From Gordonia crocea (GTDB lineage Bacteria > Actinomycetota > Actinomycetes > Mycobacteriales > Mycobacteriaceae), in NCBI RefSeq assembly GCF_009932435.1, contig NZ_BJOU01000001.1:2170001-2234000 (forward strand): a stretch of 64,000 nt of DNA, given 5' to 3'. Below, one piece after another: positions 15,308-25,092 of the stretch (the stretch's first letter is position 1; the number at the start of each line of letters is the position of its first letter). Position numbers and translations under genes: made by a program. The notes beneath the pieces are model-generated. The model did not search any database. It saw nothing but the letters and a program-made list of their open reading frames with translations, and had not been told where the DNA came from.

Positions 15308-17173
15308 TCATCCCGGCGACGTCCATTCGCTCACCTCGCCGCGGAGACCGCTGGCCCGGGCGACGCGACGGTCGACGGCGGCACGCAACCAGTCGGCCGT
15401 ACCCACGATCCGGACACGCTTCCGGGCGCGGGTGATGGCGGTGTACAGCAGTTCGCGGGTCAGCAACGCCGACTCCGCGGGCGGTAGGACCACGGTCACC
15501 ACGTCGAACTGGCTGCCCTGGCTGCGGTGGATCGTCATCGCGGCGGCCGGGATCGCGTCGGCCAGCTGAGACGGGTGCAGCGTCACGATGTCGCCGTACT
15601 TGTCGAAGGCGACGCGCACTCCCCCATCGGCGCGGACCACGACGCCGGTGTCACCGTTGTAGATGCCGGCCCGTTTGTCGGTGGTGGTCACCAGCAGCGG
15701 CTCGCCCACCGGCCACGGACCCGTGCGACGACCGGACTCGCGCCACCTATCGATGGTGCGCGACCACCAGCCGACCCCGTACCGACCGTCGCGGTGCGCG
15801 CACAGCACCCGGTACTGCCCCAAGGCCTTCACCGCTGCCGGTGCATCGCCCGCTTCGCCGGCGGTCCGCAGGGCCGAGAGCCACGCGACGGTGTCGGTGT
15901 GGACATCGTCGAGGTCCTCGGGATCGACGAGTTCGATGTGCTCCCCACCGTCGGCGTCGATGAGCCTCATCACCTCGTCGGCATCGCCGCGGTTCACCGC
16001 CTCGGCCACGTCGCCGATCACCGTGCCGAAGCGGTAGCCCCACCGCAGGGTAATGACCCCGTCGCCGAGCTGCACGGTCTCCTCGTCGGAGAAGTCCGCC
16101 TCGGGCAACCCGGCCAACTCGGCGAAGCCCACCGGTAACGGCGATGTCGACCGCAGCGACCGATCGGTCAGGTCGGTGAGCACGGCGCCCGCCTCCACCG
16201 AGACCAGCTGGTGTGGGTCGCCGACGAGGATGAGTCGGGTGTCGTCGCGCACGGCGGCCAGCAGGAGGCTCATCGCGGTCACCGACAGCATGGACGTCTC
16301 GTCGACGACCACGACGTCGTAGGGCAACCGGTTGTTCGGCCCGTGCCGGACGGTGCCGTCGCGCCAGATCCCCAACAGTGCGTGCACGGTGTGCGCGACC
16401 GGCGTGGCCGCCAGCCCGTCGTAGTCGTTGATCGACGCCTGCAACTGTGCCGCCGCCCGCCCGGTCGGCGCGCACATCCCGATGCGGACGTCGCCGCCGA
16501 GTACCCGCTCCAGAACCCCCAGAATCCGTGCCACGGTGTGCGTCTTGCCGGTGCCCGGTCCCCCGACCAACACCGTGGTCCACGACGTCACCGCCAAGGC
16601 GGCCGCCGCCCGCTGCCGGTCATATTCGGGACCCGGATCGTCGTCGCCGGCCGCGGTGAAGACCTCGTCGATCGCCGCCTGCGCACGTGCCACGTCGACG
16701 GGCGGTCGACTCGACGCGCGTGCGTCGAGGATGCCGCGGATGACCTGCTCCTGTTCGAAGTATTTGCGCAGGTAGACCAGCGGACCGTCGTCAGAGTCGA
16801 CGAGCGCCAAGGGCCGCAGCGGACCGAACCGCCCGCCGACGACCAGTGTGCTCGCCCGCAGTGCCTCGACCATCGCATCGGCGCTCGGCCACGGCAACGG
16901 GTGATCGGGGTCGGGGTCGAGCTCGGCCGCCCGCGCAAGCGCCACACAGATCGACCCGGTTCGCACCGCCCGCACCGCCAGCGCCGCTGCCAGCAGCACC
17001 TCGTCGGCAGCAGTCTCGTCGGACAACGCCGAGAGCCGCTGCGCCACCTGGATGTCGGCGGAGCCGATGACGCCCGCCTCGTTGAATGCGCGCAGGATGC
17101 CCGTGGCGCCGACCGCGATATCGGCCGACATCGAATCACCCTCGGACGCCCGGGTCCCCGGACTCTCACTCAC
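15308..17173 (-). CDS. recD: exonuclease V alpha subunit RecD
   Basis: Helicase subunit of RecBCD, which unwinds and degrades double-strand ends and prepares recombination substrates. Seen are helicase motif I (LVGGPGTGKTHT near residue 155), motif II (DVVVVDETSML), motif III (ILVGDPHQLVSV) and the C-terminal MTIHRSQGSQFD plus LYTAITRA blocks typical of RecD. I choose the GTG at 17173 because it overlaps the recB TGA (GTGA), the same coupling as between recC and recB; an ATG at 17131 is an alternative. About 621 residues, normal for the family. Confidence 0.92.
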   Translation of the reverse strand: MSESPGTRASEGDSMSADIAVGATGILRAFNEAGVIGSADIQVAQRLSALSDETAADEVLLAAALAVRAVRTGSICVALARAAELDPDPDHPLPWPSADAMVEALRASTLVVGGRFGPLRPLALVDSDDGPLVYLRKYFEQEQVIRGILDARASSRPPVDVARAQAAIDEVFTAAGDDDPGPEYDRQRAAAALAVTSWTTVLVGGPGTGKTHTVARILGVLERVLGGDVRIGMCAPTGRAAAQLQASINDYDGLAATPVAHTVHALLGIWRDGTVRHGPNNRLPYDVVVVDETSMLSVTAMSLLLAAVRDDTRLILVGDPHQLVSVEAGAVLTDLTDRSLRSTSPLPVGFAELAGLPEADFSDEETVQLGDGVITLRWGYRFGTVIGDVAEAVNRGDADEVMRLIDADGGEHIELVDPEDLDDVHTDTVAWLSALRTAGEAGDAPAAVKALGQYRVLCAHRDGRYGVGWWSRTIDRWRESGRRTGPWPVGEPLLVTTTDKRAGIYNGDTGVVVRADGGVRVAFDKYGDIVTLHPSQLADAIPAAAMTIHRSQGSQFDVVTVVLPPAESALLTRELLYTAITRARKRVRIVGTADWLRAAVDRRVARASGLRGEVSEWTSPG

Positions 17174-20100
17174 GGCCGCACCCCCGCCAGCAGATCCGAC
17201 AGCTCGACGACGAGCGCGGTCGGCACGTCCCAGGTGAAAACGCCACAGCCCGACGGGGTTTCGGGCCCGACCATGCCGCGCACGAAGTGGTACTGGACCG
17301 GCCCGAGATTCCGCTCCGGCGAATAGTCGGGCAGCCGCCAACGCAGGTACCGGTGCAGCGCCACCGAATACAGCAAGGCCTGCAGGGGATAGTGGGCGGT
17401 CATCATCTCCTGTGCCATCGCCTCGGCGGAGAAGACCTCGGCGACGAGGTCGCCGGGCTGGATTCGGTTCGTCTTGTAGTCGACGACGACGAACCGCGAC
17501 ATGCCTGCCTCCCGAACCCGCAACACCGAGTCAATACTGCCGGTCAGGAATCCGTGGAACCGCTCGTCGGACACTGCCGCCACCTCGTCGGCATAGGGCC
17601 GCAGTGGATCGTGGTCGGGCAGGTGGCGGCGCATCAGCTCCGCCACCGACGCCAGGTTGAAACCACCGTCGACGTCAGCGAGCGGCAGTTCGAAGTCCAT
17701 CTCGCTCAACCGATCCGACGGCTTCACATCCCACAGATCACCGAATCCGATCGGCGTCGTCAGCACCCCGTCGAGCGCGGTGGCCAACACGTCGATGTCG
17801 ACGTCGAACGCGGTCCGCCGCGCGCCGTCGACACACAGTTGGCGGATATGTGCGAGCCGGTCGGCCGCCCGGGTGTCCACATGCTCGAGCACCTCGTGCA
17901 CCAAGGTGCCGAACCGTGCGCCGAACGGCAGGCCGTTCATCAACGACGGCATGCCCGTCATCTCGCCGGACCCATCGGCAGTCGTGGTCGCGGCGCCCAC
18001 GGATCCGGTGTCGGCGGCGTCGCGCGGCTCATCGAGCAACTCGCCCACCCGCACGACGGCATCGTCGGGCTCGCTCCCGACCGTCGACGTACCGCCCTCG
18101 CCCGCGGTCTCGGCTCCGACGTCGGCGCCGGTCCGGGCCGCGTGGGCGGCCTCATGGGCGGCCCGCACGATCGCCGAATACGACGTGCGCCGGAAATCGG
18201 CGTCGACCTCGCGATCGAAGACCGCCACGGCCATCTCCCCGTCGGCCTCCGCCGGCTCCGCGGGCTGCCAGCGCGGCGGCGGCCGATGGTCGCCCGCGGC
18301 TTCGACACTGATCCCCTCGTGGAAGGAGGCGACCTCGCGCAGCTCCATCTCCTCTCGCGCGTCGTCGAGCAGCGCGACCTGATCCGGGATCGGGTACCGA
18401 CGGCCCGAACGCATCGCCGCGGACCGCTCCAGCGCGGTGAACAACACCCGGTGCATCGCACCCGTGGCGGTGGTCGTGCTCGGCGCCCACCATGCGACGA
18501 CCTGCGACCGGGCCCGGGTCAGCGCGACGTAGAGCAGCCGCAGGTCCTCGCCGGCCGACTCGGCGTCCGACCGCATCTTTCGGTCGCGATGGCCGGCCGC
18601 CCGCTCGCCGCCGACGTCGATGTAGCGCACCCCGGCGTCGTCGTGGAACGTGAACGTCTTGGGGTCGAACTTGCGCGCACCGTCCCACCCGAACGGCACG
18701 TAGACGATCGGGAACTCCAGTCCCTTGCTCGCGTGCACCGTCATCAACTGCACCGCGGCGGTATCGCGGTGCAACCTCCGCGTCTGGTTGGAGCGGCGCG
18801 ACGCCGCCTTGGTGTCGGCGACGCACTCGCCGAGCCACAACGCCAATCCGCTGATACCGCAACCGGTTTCGGCCACGTGCTCACCCAGCAGCGAGGCCAC
18901 CTGCAGCAGATCGGTGAGCAGCCGCTCCCCGCCGGACAGAGCGAGGACGCGCTCGGCGGTTCCGCGGTCGGCCATGAGCCGGGTGGTCATCGCCGTCGGC
19001 CCGCTCTTCTCGAAGACCCGCGCCCACCCGGCGAGTGCGGCGGCCAGATCCCCCACGCCGGCATCGCCGCCGGCCTCGAGCGCGAGCGGCTCGACGCCCA
19101 GCAACGGCGTCAACGCCGCCGACCGCACCCGACGCGCATCCGACGGCTTGTCCATCGCCGACAGCACATACCACCAGAACCGCGCGGCCTCGGTGCCGAA
19201 GACGCTCTGTCCACCGGCGACGACGGTGGCCACGCCGAAGGCCTCGAGCGCCCGCTGCAGCGGCTCGATGGTGGCGTTGGCGCGCAGCAACACCGCGATG
19301 TCGCCGGGCTCGATCCGCCGCCGCACCGGCCCGTCGCCGTCGTCGACGAGGATGGTCGCCCCAGACGCCAACGTGGTGGCGATATCGGCGGCCACGTCGG
19401 CGATGACCCGCTCGCGCACCCCGTGGACCTTAGGGGTCGTGCCGTCCGCGCTGTGCACGGTGAAGTCGCGGCGGTTGAAGAACCGCAGCCGCAGCGGCGG
19501 CGCGCCGAAGATCCGGGACGTCTTGTGCCGGGCGGTGACCGGTCGGACCGCAATCCGCGGGTCGCCGAGCTCGGCATCGACCAGCACGGCGCCGAGCGCA
19601 TCGACCAGCGGACCGTCCGAACGCCAATTGTCGACGAGGTTGCGCTGCTCCTGCGCCTCCTGGGCCGCAGCCAGGTAGCTGAGCACCTCCGCACCCCGGA
19701 AGGCGTAGATGGACTGCTTCGGGTCGCCCACCAGCACCATCGGGCGATGCCCGTGGAAACAGCGGCGCAGGATCTCCCACTGCTGCGGATCGGTGTCCTG
19801 GAACTCGTCGACGAGGACCACCTCGAAGCGGTCGCGGATCCGCTGACACGCCGCCGGCCCCCACTCGTCGTCGACGATCAGCTCGTGCAGCCGGCCCTGC
19901 AAGTCGTCGTAGGTCCGCAACCGCGACCAGCGCTTGCGCACACCCACCCGGTCGCGGACCGCCCCGGCGAACCGCACCCAGGTGGTGCCGGCGTCCGACA
20001 GCGCGTCGTGCACGCCCGGGGCGAGAACAGTCGCGGGGTCGCGGACGACGTCGCGAGCGATCTCCTCGCCGGTGGCGAAGGCGTAATCGTCGTCGGGGGC

Positions 20101-20604
20101 CCCGGCAAACTTCTGCAGGTACAGGTCGCGACCGGTTTCGCGGGCGATGTCGTCGACGTCCTCCACCAGCGTGTGGTGCTGGTCGCGCTCGCCGAGGAAG
20201 CCGAGCACCGTCAACATCCGGTTGCAGAACGTGTGGGTGGTCGCCATCGTCGCCGCGTCGAAATCCGAGAGGGCCGCCATCAGGCGCGTCCGGCGCATCC
20301 GCACCTCGCCCGGATCCCCGTCGGCGAGCAGTGCGATCAGCGGCTCCGGGCTGTCCGCGGCCGAGGCGGGGTCGGCAAGGGCATCGACGCAGTCACGCAG
20401 CCGGGCGCGGGTCCGGTCGCGCAGTTCGGTCGACGCGGCATTGGAGAACGTGGCCATCAGCAACCGGGAGACCGGGGTGCCCTCGGCGATGAACCGCACC
20501 GCCAGCGCCGCGATTGCGTACGTCTTGCCGGTGCCCGCACTGGCCTCGAGCACCAGGGTCCCTGACGGCAGCGGATCGGACAGGTCGAACGGCGTCGGGT
20601 TCAC
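17170..20604 (-). CDS. recB: exonuclease V beta subunit RecB
   Basis: UvrD-type helicase plus nuclease subunit of RecBCD. Walker A (LEASAGTGKTYA) is near residue 20, helicase motif II (VLVDEFQDTDP) near 250, motif III (VGDPKQSIYAFR) near 280 and VMTVHASKG-type motif V (LMTVHASKGLEFP) near 620. The RecB-family nuclease motif is seen as VVDYKTN near residue 1040. The GTG at 20604 overlaps the recC TGA and has AGGAGGTG upstream, making this start secure; the longer frame is a shadow. The 1144-residue length is normal. Confidence 0.93.
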   Translation of the reverse strand: MNPTPFDLSDPLPSGTLVLEASAGTGKTYAIAALAVRFIAEGTPVSRLLMATFSNAASTELRDRTRARLRDCVDALADPASAADSPEPLIALLADGDPGEVRMRRTRLMAALSDFDAATMATTHTFCNRMLTVLGFLGERDQHHTLVEDVDDIARETGRDLYLQKFAGAPDDDYAFATGEEIARDVVRDPATVLAPGVHDALSDAGTTWVRFAGAVRDRVGVRKRWSRLRTYDDLQGRLHELIVDDEWGPAACQRIRDRFEVVLVDEFQDTDPQQWEILRRCFHGHRPMVLVGDPKQSIYAFRGAEVLSYLAAAQEAQEQRNLVDNWRSDGPLVDALGAVLVDAELGDPRIAVRPVTARHKTSRIFGAPPLRLRFFNRRDFTVHSADGTTPKVHGVRERVIADVAADIATTLASGATILVDDGDGPVRRRIEPGDIAVLLRANATIEPLQRALEAFGVATVVAGGQSVFGTEAARFWWYVLSAMDKPSDARRVRSAALTPLLGVEPLALEAGGDAGVGDLAAALAGWARVFEKSGPTAMTTRLMADRGTAERVLALSGGERLLTDLLQVASLLGEHVAETGCGISGLALWLGECVADTKAASRRSNQTRRLHRDTAAVQLMTVHASKGLEFPIVYVPFGWDGARKFDPKTFTFHDDAGVRYIDVGGERAAGHRDRKMRSDAESAGEDLRLLYVALTRARSQVVAWWAPSTTTATGAMHRVLFTALERSAAMRSGRRYPIPDQVALLDDAREEMELREVASFHEGISVEAAGDHRPPPRWQPAEPAEADGEMAVAVFDREVDADFRRTSYSAIVRAAHEAAHAARTGADVGAETAGEGGTSTVGSEPDDAVVRVGELLDEPRDAADTGSVGAATTTADGSGEMTGMPSLMNGLPFGARFGTLVHEVLEHVDTRAADRLAHIRQLCVDGARRTAFDVDIDVLATALDGVLTTPIGFGDLWDVKPSDRLSEMDFELPLADVDGGFNLASVAELMRRHLPDHDPLRPYADEVAAVSDERFHGFLTGSIDSVLRVREAGMSRFVVVDYKTNRIQPGDLVAEVFSAEAMAQEMMTAHYPLQALLYSVALHRYLRWRLPDYSPERNLGPVQYHFVRGMVGPETPSGCGVFTWDVPTALVVELSDLLAGVRP

Positions 20605-23600
20605 CGCGTCACCTCCTGTTGGCGCAGCGGGGCGAACAACAACAGTGAGGCCTGCAAGAACCCCGGGAGCCCGCTGCCGGCGACCCACGGGGTGTCGATG
20701 CCCAGGTCGTCGGGAATCCGGCGGGCCCACCGGTCGAAGGTCAGCGCAGTCGCCGGGTCACCGGTGAGCAGCAGCGAGGCGGACTCGTTGTGGTTGTACT
20801 TGTCGTAGGTATAGCGCCCGCGGGCGCGGTCGATCGCCTCCGCCGGGTTGCCGGACCGGTCATAGGATTCCGCGGCCGACTCGGCGGCGGCCAGATCCAG
20901 CGAGAACGGCTGCGCCAGGCCGGTGTCGCGCAGCGCGACGAGGGCGGCCAACACGTCGGCCGCATCGTCGACCGGTGTGTAGCGGCGGATCCCGGTGCCC
21001 TTGCCGTACCCGCCGATCACGCAGGCACCCGCCACCTTCTCCGCCGACCCGGCGGTCAACGCCAACAGCGAGATCCACGCCGCCAGGCGTTGCTTGCCGC
21101 GCAGCCCCGAGTAGGTGACCGCGACCGGCCCGTCGTCGTAGACGTCGCCAACCGTCCCGTAGAGCCGGCGCCCGCCGGGCAGTTCGACGCGGATGTCGAT
21201 GGTGCGCGCCGACCCGCGGCGTTCCACCGCCGCCCGGTCGGCCAGTGCTTCGGCCTTCGCAGCAATCGGGGCCAGCACCCGTTGCCCGAGCTCGAACGGC
21301 GGCAAGGTCCCGCGGCGCAACTCGGCTGCTCGGGCATCCGCCGGTTCCGCCCCGGCGAGCAACGCCGCCAGCAGCCGATCACCCACCGCCCACTTCTCCA
21401 GACTGTCGAGGTCGACCGACAGCTGGTCCGACGGCGCCTCGTCGAACCGCGGCACCATCACCCCGAGGCGCTGCCGCAGGAACCCGTCGGCCGGGTTCAC
21501 GATGAAGGCGATCAGATCGGTGAGGTCGACGTCACCGGTTGGTGGTGGCGGGTACGACTCCTCGCCGATCACCGGCCACCGGCGCCCGACCCGACCGCCC
21601 GTGGTCATCCGGTCCAATGTGCGCGCCCCGGCGAGCAACGACCGGTCGAATGAAAACGGTTGGGGCGCACGGAAGTTCTGGCCGTCGAAGGCGTGCAACG
21701 GATGGGACCGCACGACCTGCGAGGCAACCTCGGCACCCGCGATGGTGCCGACCATGTCGAGGAGTTCGCTGACGACGACCGACGGCGGTACCGCCGATCC
21801 GTTGATCGGGTCGGCGCCGGTGTAGCAGACGATCAGATGCTCGCCGGCGGCGGTGATCGCGTCGAGGAAGGCCTGCCGGTCCTCGTCGCGGCGCGACCGT
21901 TCCCCGACGAGGGGCTCGACGGCGAGGATGTCGTCACCGTCGACCGACTGGGTGCGCGGGAACGCCTCGGCATCCATGCCGAGCAGGATGATCGCGCGGT
22001 GCGGCACCGACCGCATCGGCACCATCGAGCAGACCGTCAACTCCCCGGTGCAGAAATTGGCGCGGGTCGGTGCCGCTCCGACGAGGTCGTCGACGAGGTC
22101 GCGCACATCCGACGGCCCGAGCGACAGACCGTCGGACAGCGAATCGCGGATCAGCCGAACAGCCTGCGCGCGTTGCCATTCCGAGTCGCGGTCGCAGAGG
22201 GTGAGCTGGTCGACGACGTCGGTGAGCACGTCGGCCCACGCGGTGGCGGGCCGCTCGGCGTCGAATCGTGCGAGCAGCGAGCCCAAACGTTCGGTGAGCT
22301 CGGCGAACCGCCCGACGACCGCGGTGTCACTGGAATCGATACCGCCCAGCGGGAGTGCCGTGCCCAGCCACCGGCCGGCCGCCTCATCGGCAGCGACCGA
22401 CAGCAGCAGCCGCGAGAGTCCCGCCTCGGCCGTGCCCTGCGGGAAGCCGGCCAACCCGTACCTCGCGCGCTGCTGTGCGTCGATCCCCCATCGGATGTTG
22501 GCCCGTTGGGCCCACGAGCCGAGGTTGTCCAGATCGTCGTCGGTGAAACCGAAACGACGGCGGACCGGATCCGCGGCGGCGAGGTCGAGCAGGTCGCTGA
22601 CCGTCACGCGCCCGACGCCCAGGGCGATCACCCGCGCCACGACGCCGAGCACGTCGTTGGTCGCCAGCAGGCCCCGGTCGGCCAGGCGCACCCGCAGCGC
22701 GGTGGCCGGGTGGTCGGAGTCGGTGCGCTCGGCACCGCTCCGGCCGAACGCCCCGGTGATGAGGGGGGCAAACTCCTCGATGTCGGGGCACATGATCAGC
22801 ACATCCCGCGGCTCGAGCGTCTCGTCCTCGTCGAAGAGGTGCAGCAACCGTTCCCGCACCACCTCCACCTGGCGCTCGCGCCCGTGGCACGAGTGGAATT
22901 CCAGCGAAGAGTCCGCCGACAACCCGGCGACGAGGTCGGCGGTGTCCTCGCGGAGCGCGGATTGCAGTGCGCCGAGCAGGGTCGTCGCGGGGGCGCTGCC
23001 CGGGTGGTAGTCGTCGCGGCCGATGGTCGCGCCGAGCGATTCCTGCAGCTCCTGGACATCGCGCGAGAGGCTGGCCAGTGCCGGGTTCACGATCGGCGGG
23101 GGCACGCGCAGCGCCCGCGGTTCCGGGCCGGGCGCGACCGGCTTCGCCGCTATCTCCCGCCACAGCGCCGGACTCGGATGCGGCAGGTACAGCGCGACGT
23201 CCCGGTGACTCGCCAGGGCGTCCATGAGTTCGCGCAGCATCTGTGGGATTCGCGTCGGGCCGAACAGCGAAACCCGCTCGGGCAGGTCCATCCGCGTCGG
23301 GTCGGCCCGCACCGACGCCACCAAGTCGTCGAGAACCTCGGCGACGTGCGGTGTCCCGATGTGCCCGCGCACCTGCCGCCACAGCTTCGGCTGCCACGTG
23401 TGCGACAGGTCGAGCACGCCCGCTTCGCCGCTGACGACGGCGCCGTCGGTGTCCTCCCCGCGCGCCCACGCCGCAATCATTCGCGGCCGCTGCCAGCCGT
23501 ACGACCAGAACAGCCGCGCGATCGTCGTCGCGGTCGCCAGTCGGCGCCCCCGCCATCCGTCGTCGCCGGCGTCGATATGCCGCGCGAGCATCGCCAACGC

Positions 23601-23939
23601 CGGGTCGCCGACCATCTCGTCGAGCCCGGCGAGCACCGACCACACCAGCGCCTCGGGCTCCCACGGTGACGCTGCCACGCCGTAGTCGTCGGCGTAGGGG
23701 TCCACAACGCGGGCGAGAAGCTGTGCCGCAGCCACGAATTCGATGTTCGCCGCGATCCCGTCGCCGGCCGGCCCCGCGCCCAGGGTCTGCGCGAGTCGCT
23801 GCGCCAGCCACCGCTGCACCCCGTTGGCGGCGACGGCGACGACCTCGGCGGCCATCGGGTCGTCCAGCGGGACGGCCATCGTCGCGGCGAGCACCTCGGC
23901 CAAGGTGTCTGCGCGCTCGGCACGGTGAACTGTGAGCAT
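20601..23939 (-). CDS. recC: exonuclease V gamma subunit RecC
   Basis: Non-catalytic subunit that scans for recombination signals and holds RecB and RecD together. The sequence starts LTVHRAERADTLAEVLA, has the FHSCHGRERQVEVVRERLL block near residue 350 typical of RecC, and shows no intact Walker motifs, as expected for this inactivated helicase-like fold. I take the ATG at 23939; sequence upstream of it does not match the family. The gene heads a recC-recB-recD operon with GTGA overlaps at both junctions. Confidence 0.92.
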   Translation of the reverse strand: MLTVHRAERADTLAEVLAATMAVPLDDPMAAEVVAVAANGVQRWLAQRLAQTLGAGPAGDGIAANIEFVAAAQLLARVVDPYADDYGVAASPWEPEALVWSVLAGLDEMVGDPALAMLARHIDAGDDGWRGRRLATATTIARLFWSYGWQRPRMIAAWARGEDTDGAVVSGEAGVLDLSHTWQPKLWRQVRGHIGTPHVAEVLDDLVASVRADPTRMDLPERVSLFGPTRIPQMLRELMDALASHRDVALYLPHPSPALWREIAAKPVAPGPEPRALRVPPPIVNPALASLSRDVQELQESLGATIGRDDYHPGSAPATTLLGALQSALREDTADLVAGLSADSSLEFHSCHGRERQVEVVRERLLHLFDEDETLEPRDVLIMCPDIEEFAPLITGAFGRSGAERTDSDHPATALRVRLADRGLLATNDVLGVVARVIALGVGRVTVSDLLDLAAADPVRRRFGFTDDDLDNLGSWAQRANIRWGIDAQQRARYGLAGFPQGTAEAGLSRLLLSVAADEAAGRWLGTALPLGGIDSSDTAVVGRFAELTERLGSLLARFDAERPATAWADVLTDVVDQLTLCDRDSEWQRAQAVRLIRDSLSDGLSLGPSDVRDLVDDLVGAAPTRANFCTGELTVCSMVPMRSVPHRAIILLGMDAEAFPRTQSVDGDDILAVEPLVGERSRRDEDRQAFLDAITAAGEHLIVCYTGADPINGSAVPPSVVVSELLDMVGTIAGAEVASQVVRSHPLHAFDGQNFRAPQPFSFDRSLLAGARTLDRMTTGGRVGRRWPVIGEESYPPPPTGDVDLTDLIAFIVNPADGFLRQRLGVMVPRFDEAPSDQLSVDLDSLEKWAVGDRLLAALLAGAEPADARAAELRRGTLPPFELGQRVLAPIAAKAEALADRAAVERRGSARTIDIRVELPGGRRLYGTVGDVYDDGPVAVTYSGLRGKQRLAAWISLLALTAGSAEKVAGACVIGGYGKGTGIRRYTPVDDAADVLAALVALRDTGLAQPFSLDLAAAESAAESYDRSGNPAEAIDRARGRYTYDKYNHNESASLLLTGDPATALTFDRWARRIPDDLGIDTPWVAGSGLPGFLQASLLLFAPLRQQEVTR

Positions 23940-24016
23940 CTCGGCGATCCTATCGCCGGGTCCGACGTTGGCGGGCTGGCACACCGCCCGAATCGGCCCT
24001 CGCTACTCTGGCCCGG

Positions 24017-24457
24017 GTGAGCGATTCTCCCGACGTCTTCGAGGTCCACCTGCGCTGGGGCGACATGGATGCCCTGGCCCACATCAACAACGTCCAGATC
24101 GCGCGGCTCTTCGAGCAGTCCCGCGTGGAGGCGTTCAACCGGTGGTTCGGTGACGGCCGCAAGGGCATCCACCTCCTCGTCGCGCGCCAGGAGATCGAAT
24201 ACCGGGCGATCCTGCACTACACCGTCGAACCGGTGCGGATCATCTGCTCGATCAGCGCGATCGGACGCGCCTCGTTCGAGTTCGGCTACGAACTGGTCGA
24301 CCCGAAAGGCACGGTGTGCGCGATCGCCGAGACGACCGTCGTCACCATGGACCGCGACGGCAAGCCGACGCCGATCCCCGACACGGTCCGCGCCATCCTC
24401 GAGGAACACCAAGGTCCGCCGGCGGCATTTCGCCGCCGGAGTGGCAACCCCGAATAG
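24017..24457 (+). CDS. acyl-CoA thioesterase, 4HBT hotdog family
   Basis: Single hotdog-domain thioesterase of the 4-hydroxybenzoyl-CoA type, hydrolysing an acyl-CoA of unknown chain. The catalytic Asp motif LRWGDMDALAHINNV is at residues 11-25, and a Tyr/Arg-containing second strand block (IEYRAILHYTVEPVRI) follows. GTG start at 24017. It is divergent from recC (77 bp between the starts) and followed 27 bp later by an acetyltransferase gene. About 146 residues, typical for the family. Confidence 0.8.
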   Translation: MSDSPDVFEVHLRWGDMDALAHINNVQIARLFEQSRVEAFNRWFGDGRKGIHLLVARQEIEYRAILHYTVEPVRIICSISAIGRASFEFGYELVDPKGTVCAIAETTVVTMDRDGKPTPIPDTVRAILEEHQGPPAAFRRRSGNPE

Positions 24458-24484
24458 GGCTGCGGCACCGGTAGAATCGGCGGC

Positions 24485-25075
24485 GTGATCGTCGATACCC
24501 CGAGGCTGTGGTTGCGCCCGGTGCTACCCGACGACGCCGAGCTGTTCGTCGCGCTCGACGCCGATCCCCTGGTCATGCGTTTCGTGAGCGACGGGGAGCC
24601 CACCTCGCGGGCACAGATCGTCGACTGGACGATTCCCCGTGCCAGGGCCGAGTTCGCCGCGCACGGCACCGGGATCTGGACGCTCATCCACAAGCCCACC
24701 GCGGAGTTCGCCGGGTGGGTGGCGCTGCGGCGGCCCCGCCACGGTGGCCGGCGGCGCGAACTGGAACTTTCGTATCGCCTCCCCCGCGGCATGTGGGGGC
24801 GCGGGTTGGCCACCGAGGCCGCCCGCGCAATGGTGGCGGCGGCCTTCACCGCCCAACCGGCCGAACGCGTCTTCGCCGGTGCGGCGGAAGAGAACATCGC
24901 CTCCCGCCGGGTGTTGGAGAAGATCGGGATGCGCCCCGCCTCCGCGCGCGGCGGTTCGGTCGACGAGGAGTTCGAGATCCTGCGCCACCAGTGGCGCGCC
25001 CACCTCGACCACGTCGCGGAATCAGAAAAGCGTCGCGGACGTCACCGCCTGCCCGACGCACTCCACGGCGCCTGA
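24485..25075 (+). CDS. GNAT-family N-acetyltransferase (RimJ/RimL-like)
   Basis: GCN5-related acetyltransferase resembling the RimJ/RimL group, which acetylates protein N-termini or small amines. It begins with the classic strand TPRLWLRPVLPDDAELF, has the RLPRGMWGRGLATEAARAM acetyl-CoA loop near residue 105, and a final NIASRRVLEKIGM segment. The GTG at 24485 is the first plausible start. It is probably co-transcribed with the thioesterase and possibly with ndh downstream (17 bp gap). The substrate cannot be inferred. Confidence 0.8.
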   Translation: MIVDTPRLWLRPVLPDDAELFVALDADPLVMRFVSDGEPTSRAQIVDWTIPRARAEFAAHGTGIWTLIHKPTAEFAGWVALRRPRHGGRRRELELSYRLPRGMWGRGLATEAARAMVAAAFTAQPAERVFAGAAEENIASRRVLEKIGMRPASARGGSVDEEFEILRHQWRAHLDHVAESEKRRGRHRLPDALHGA

Positions 25076-25092
25076 GGCGATAAGGTTGGCGT

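Noticed and set aside
17086..20565. 1159-codon plus-strand ORF opposite recB
   Set aside because: Antisense shadow in high-GC sequence: Arg/His/Pro/Gly-rich, no domain, and recB on the other strand has complete helicase and nuclease motifs.
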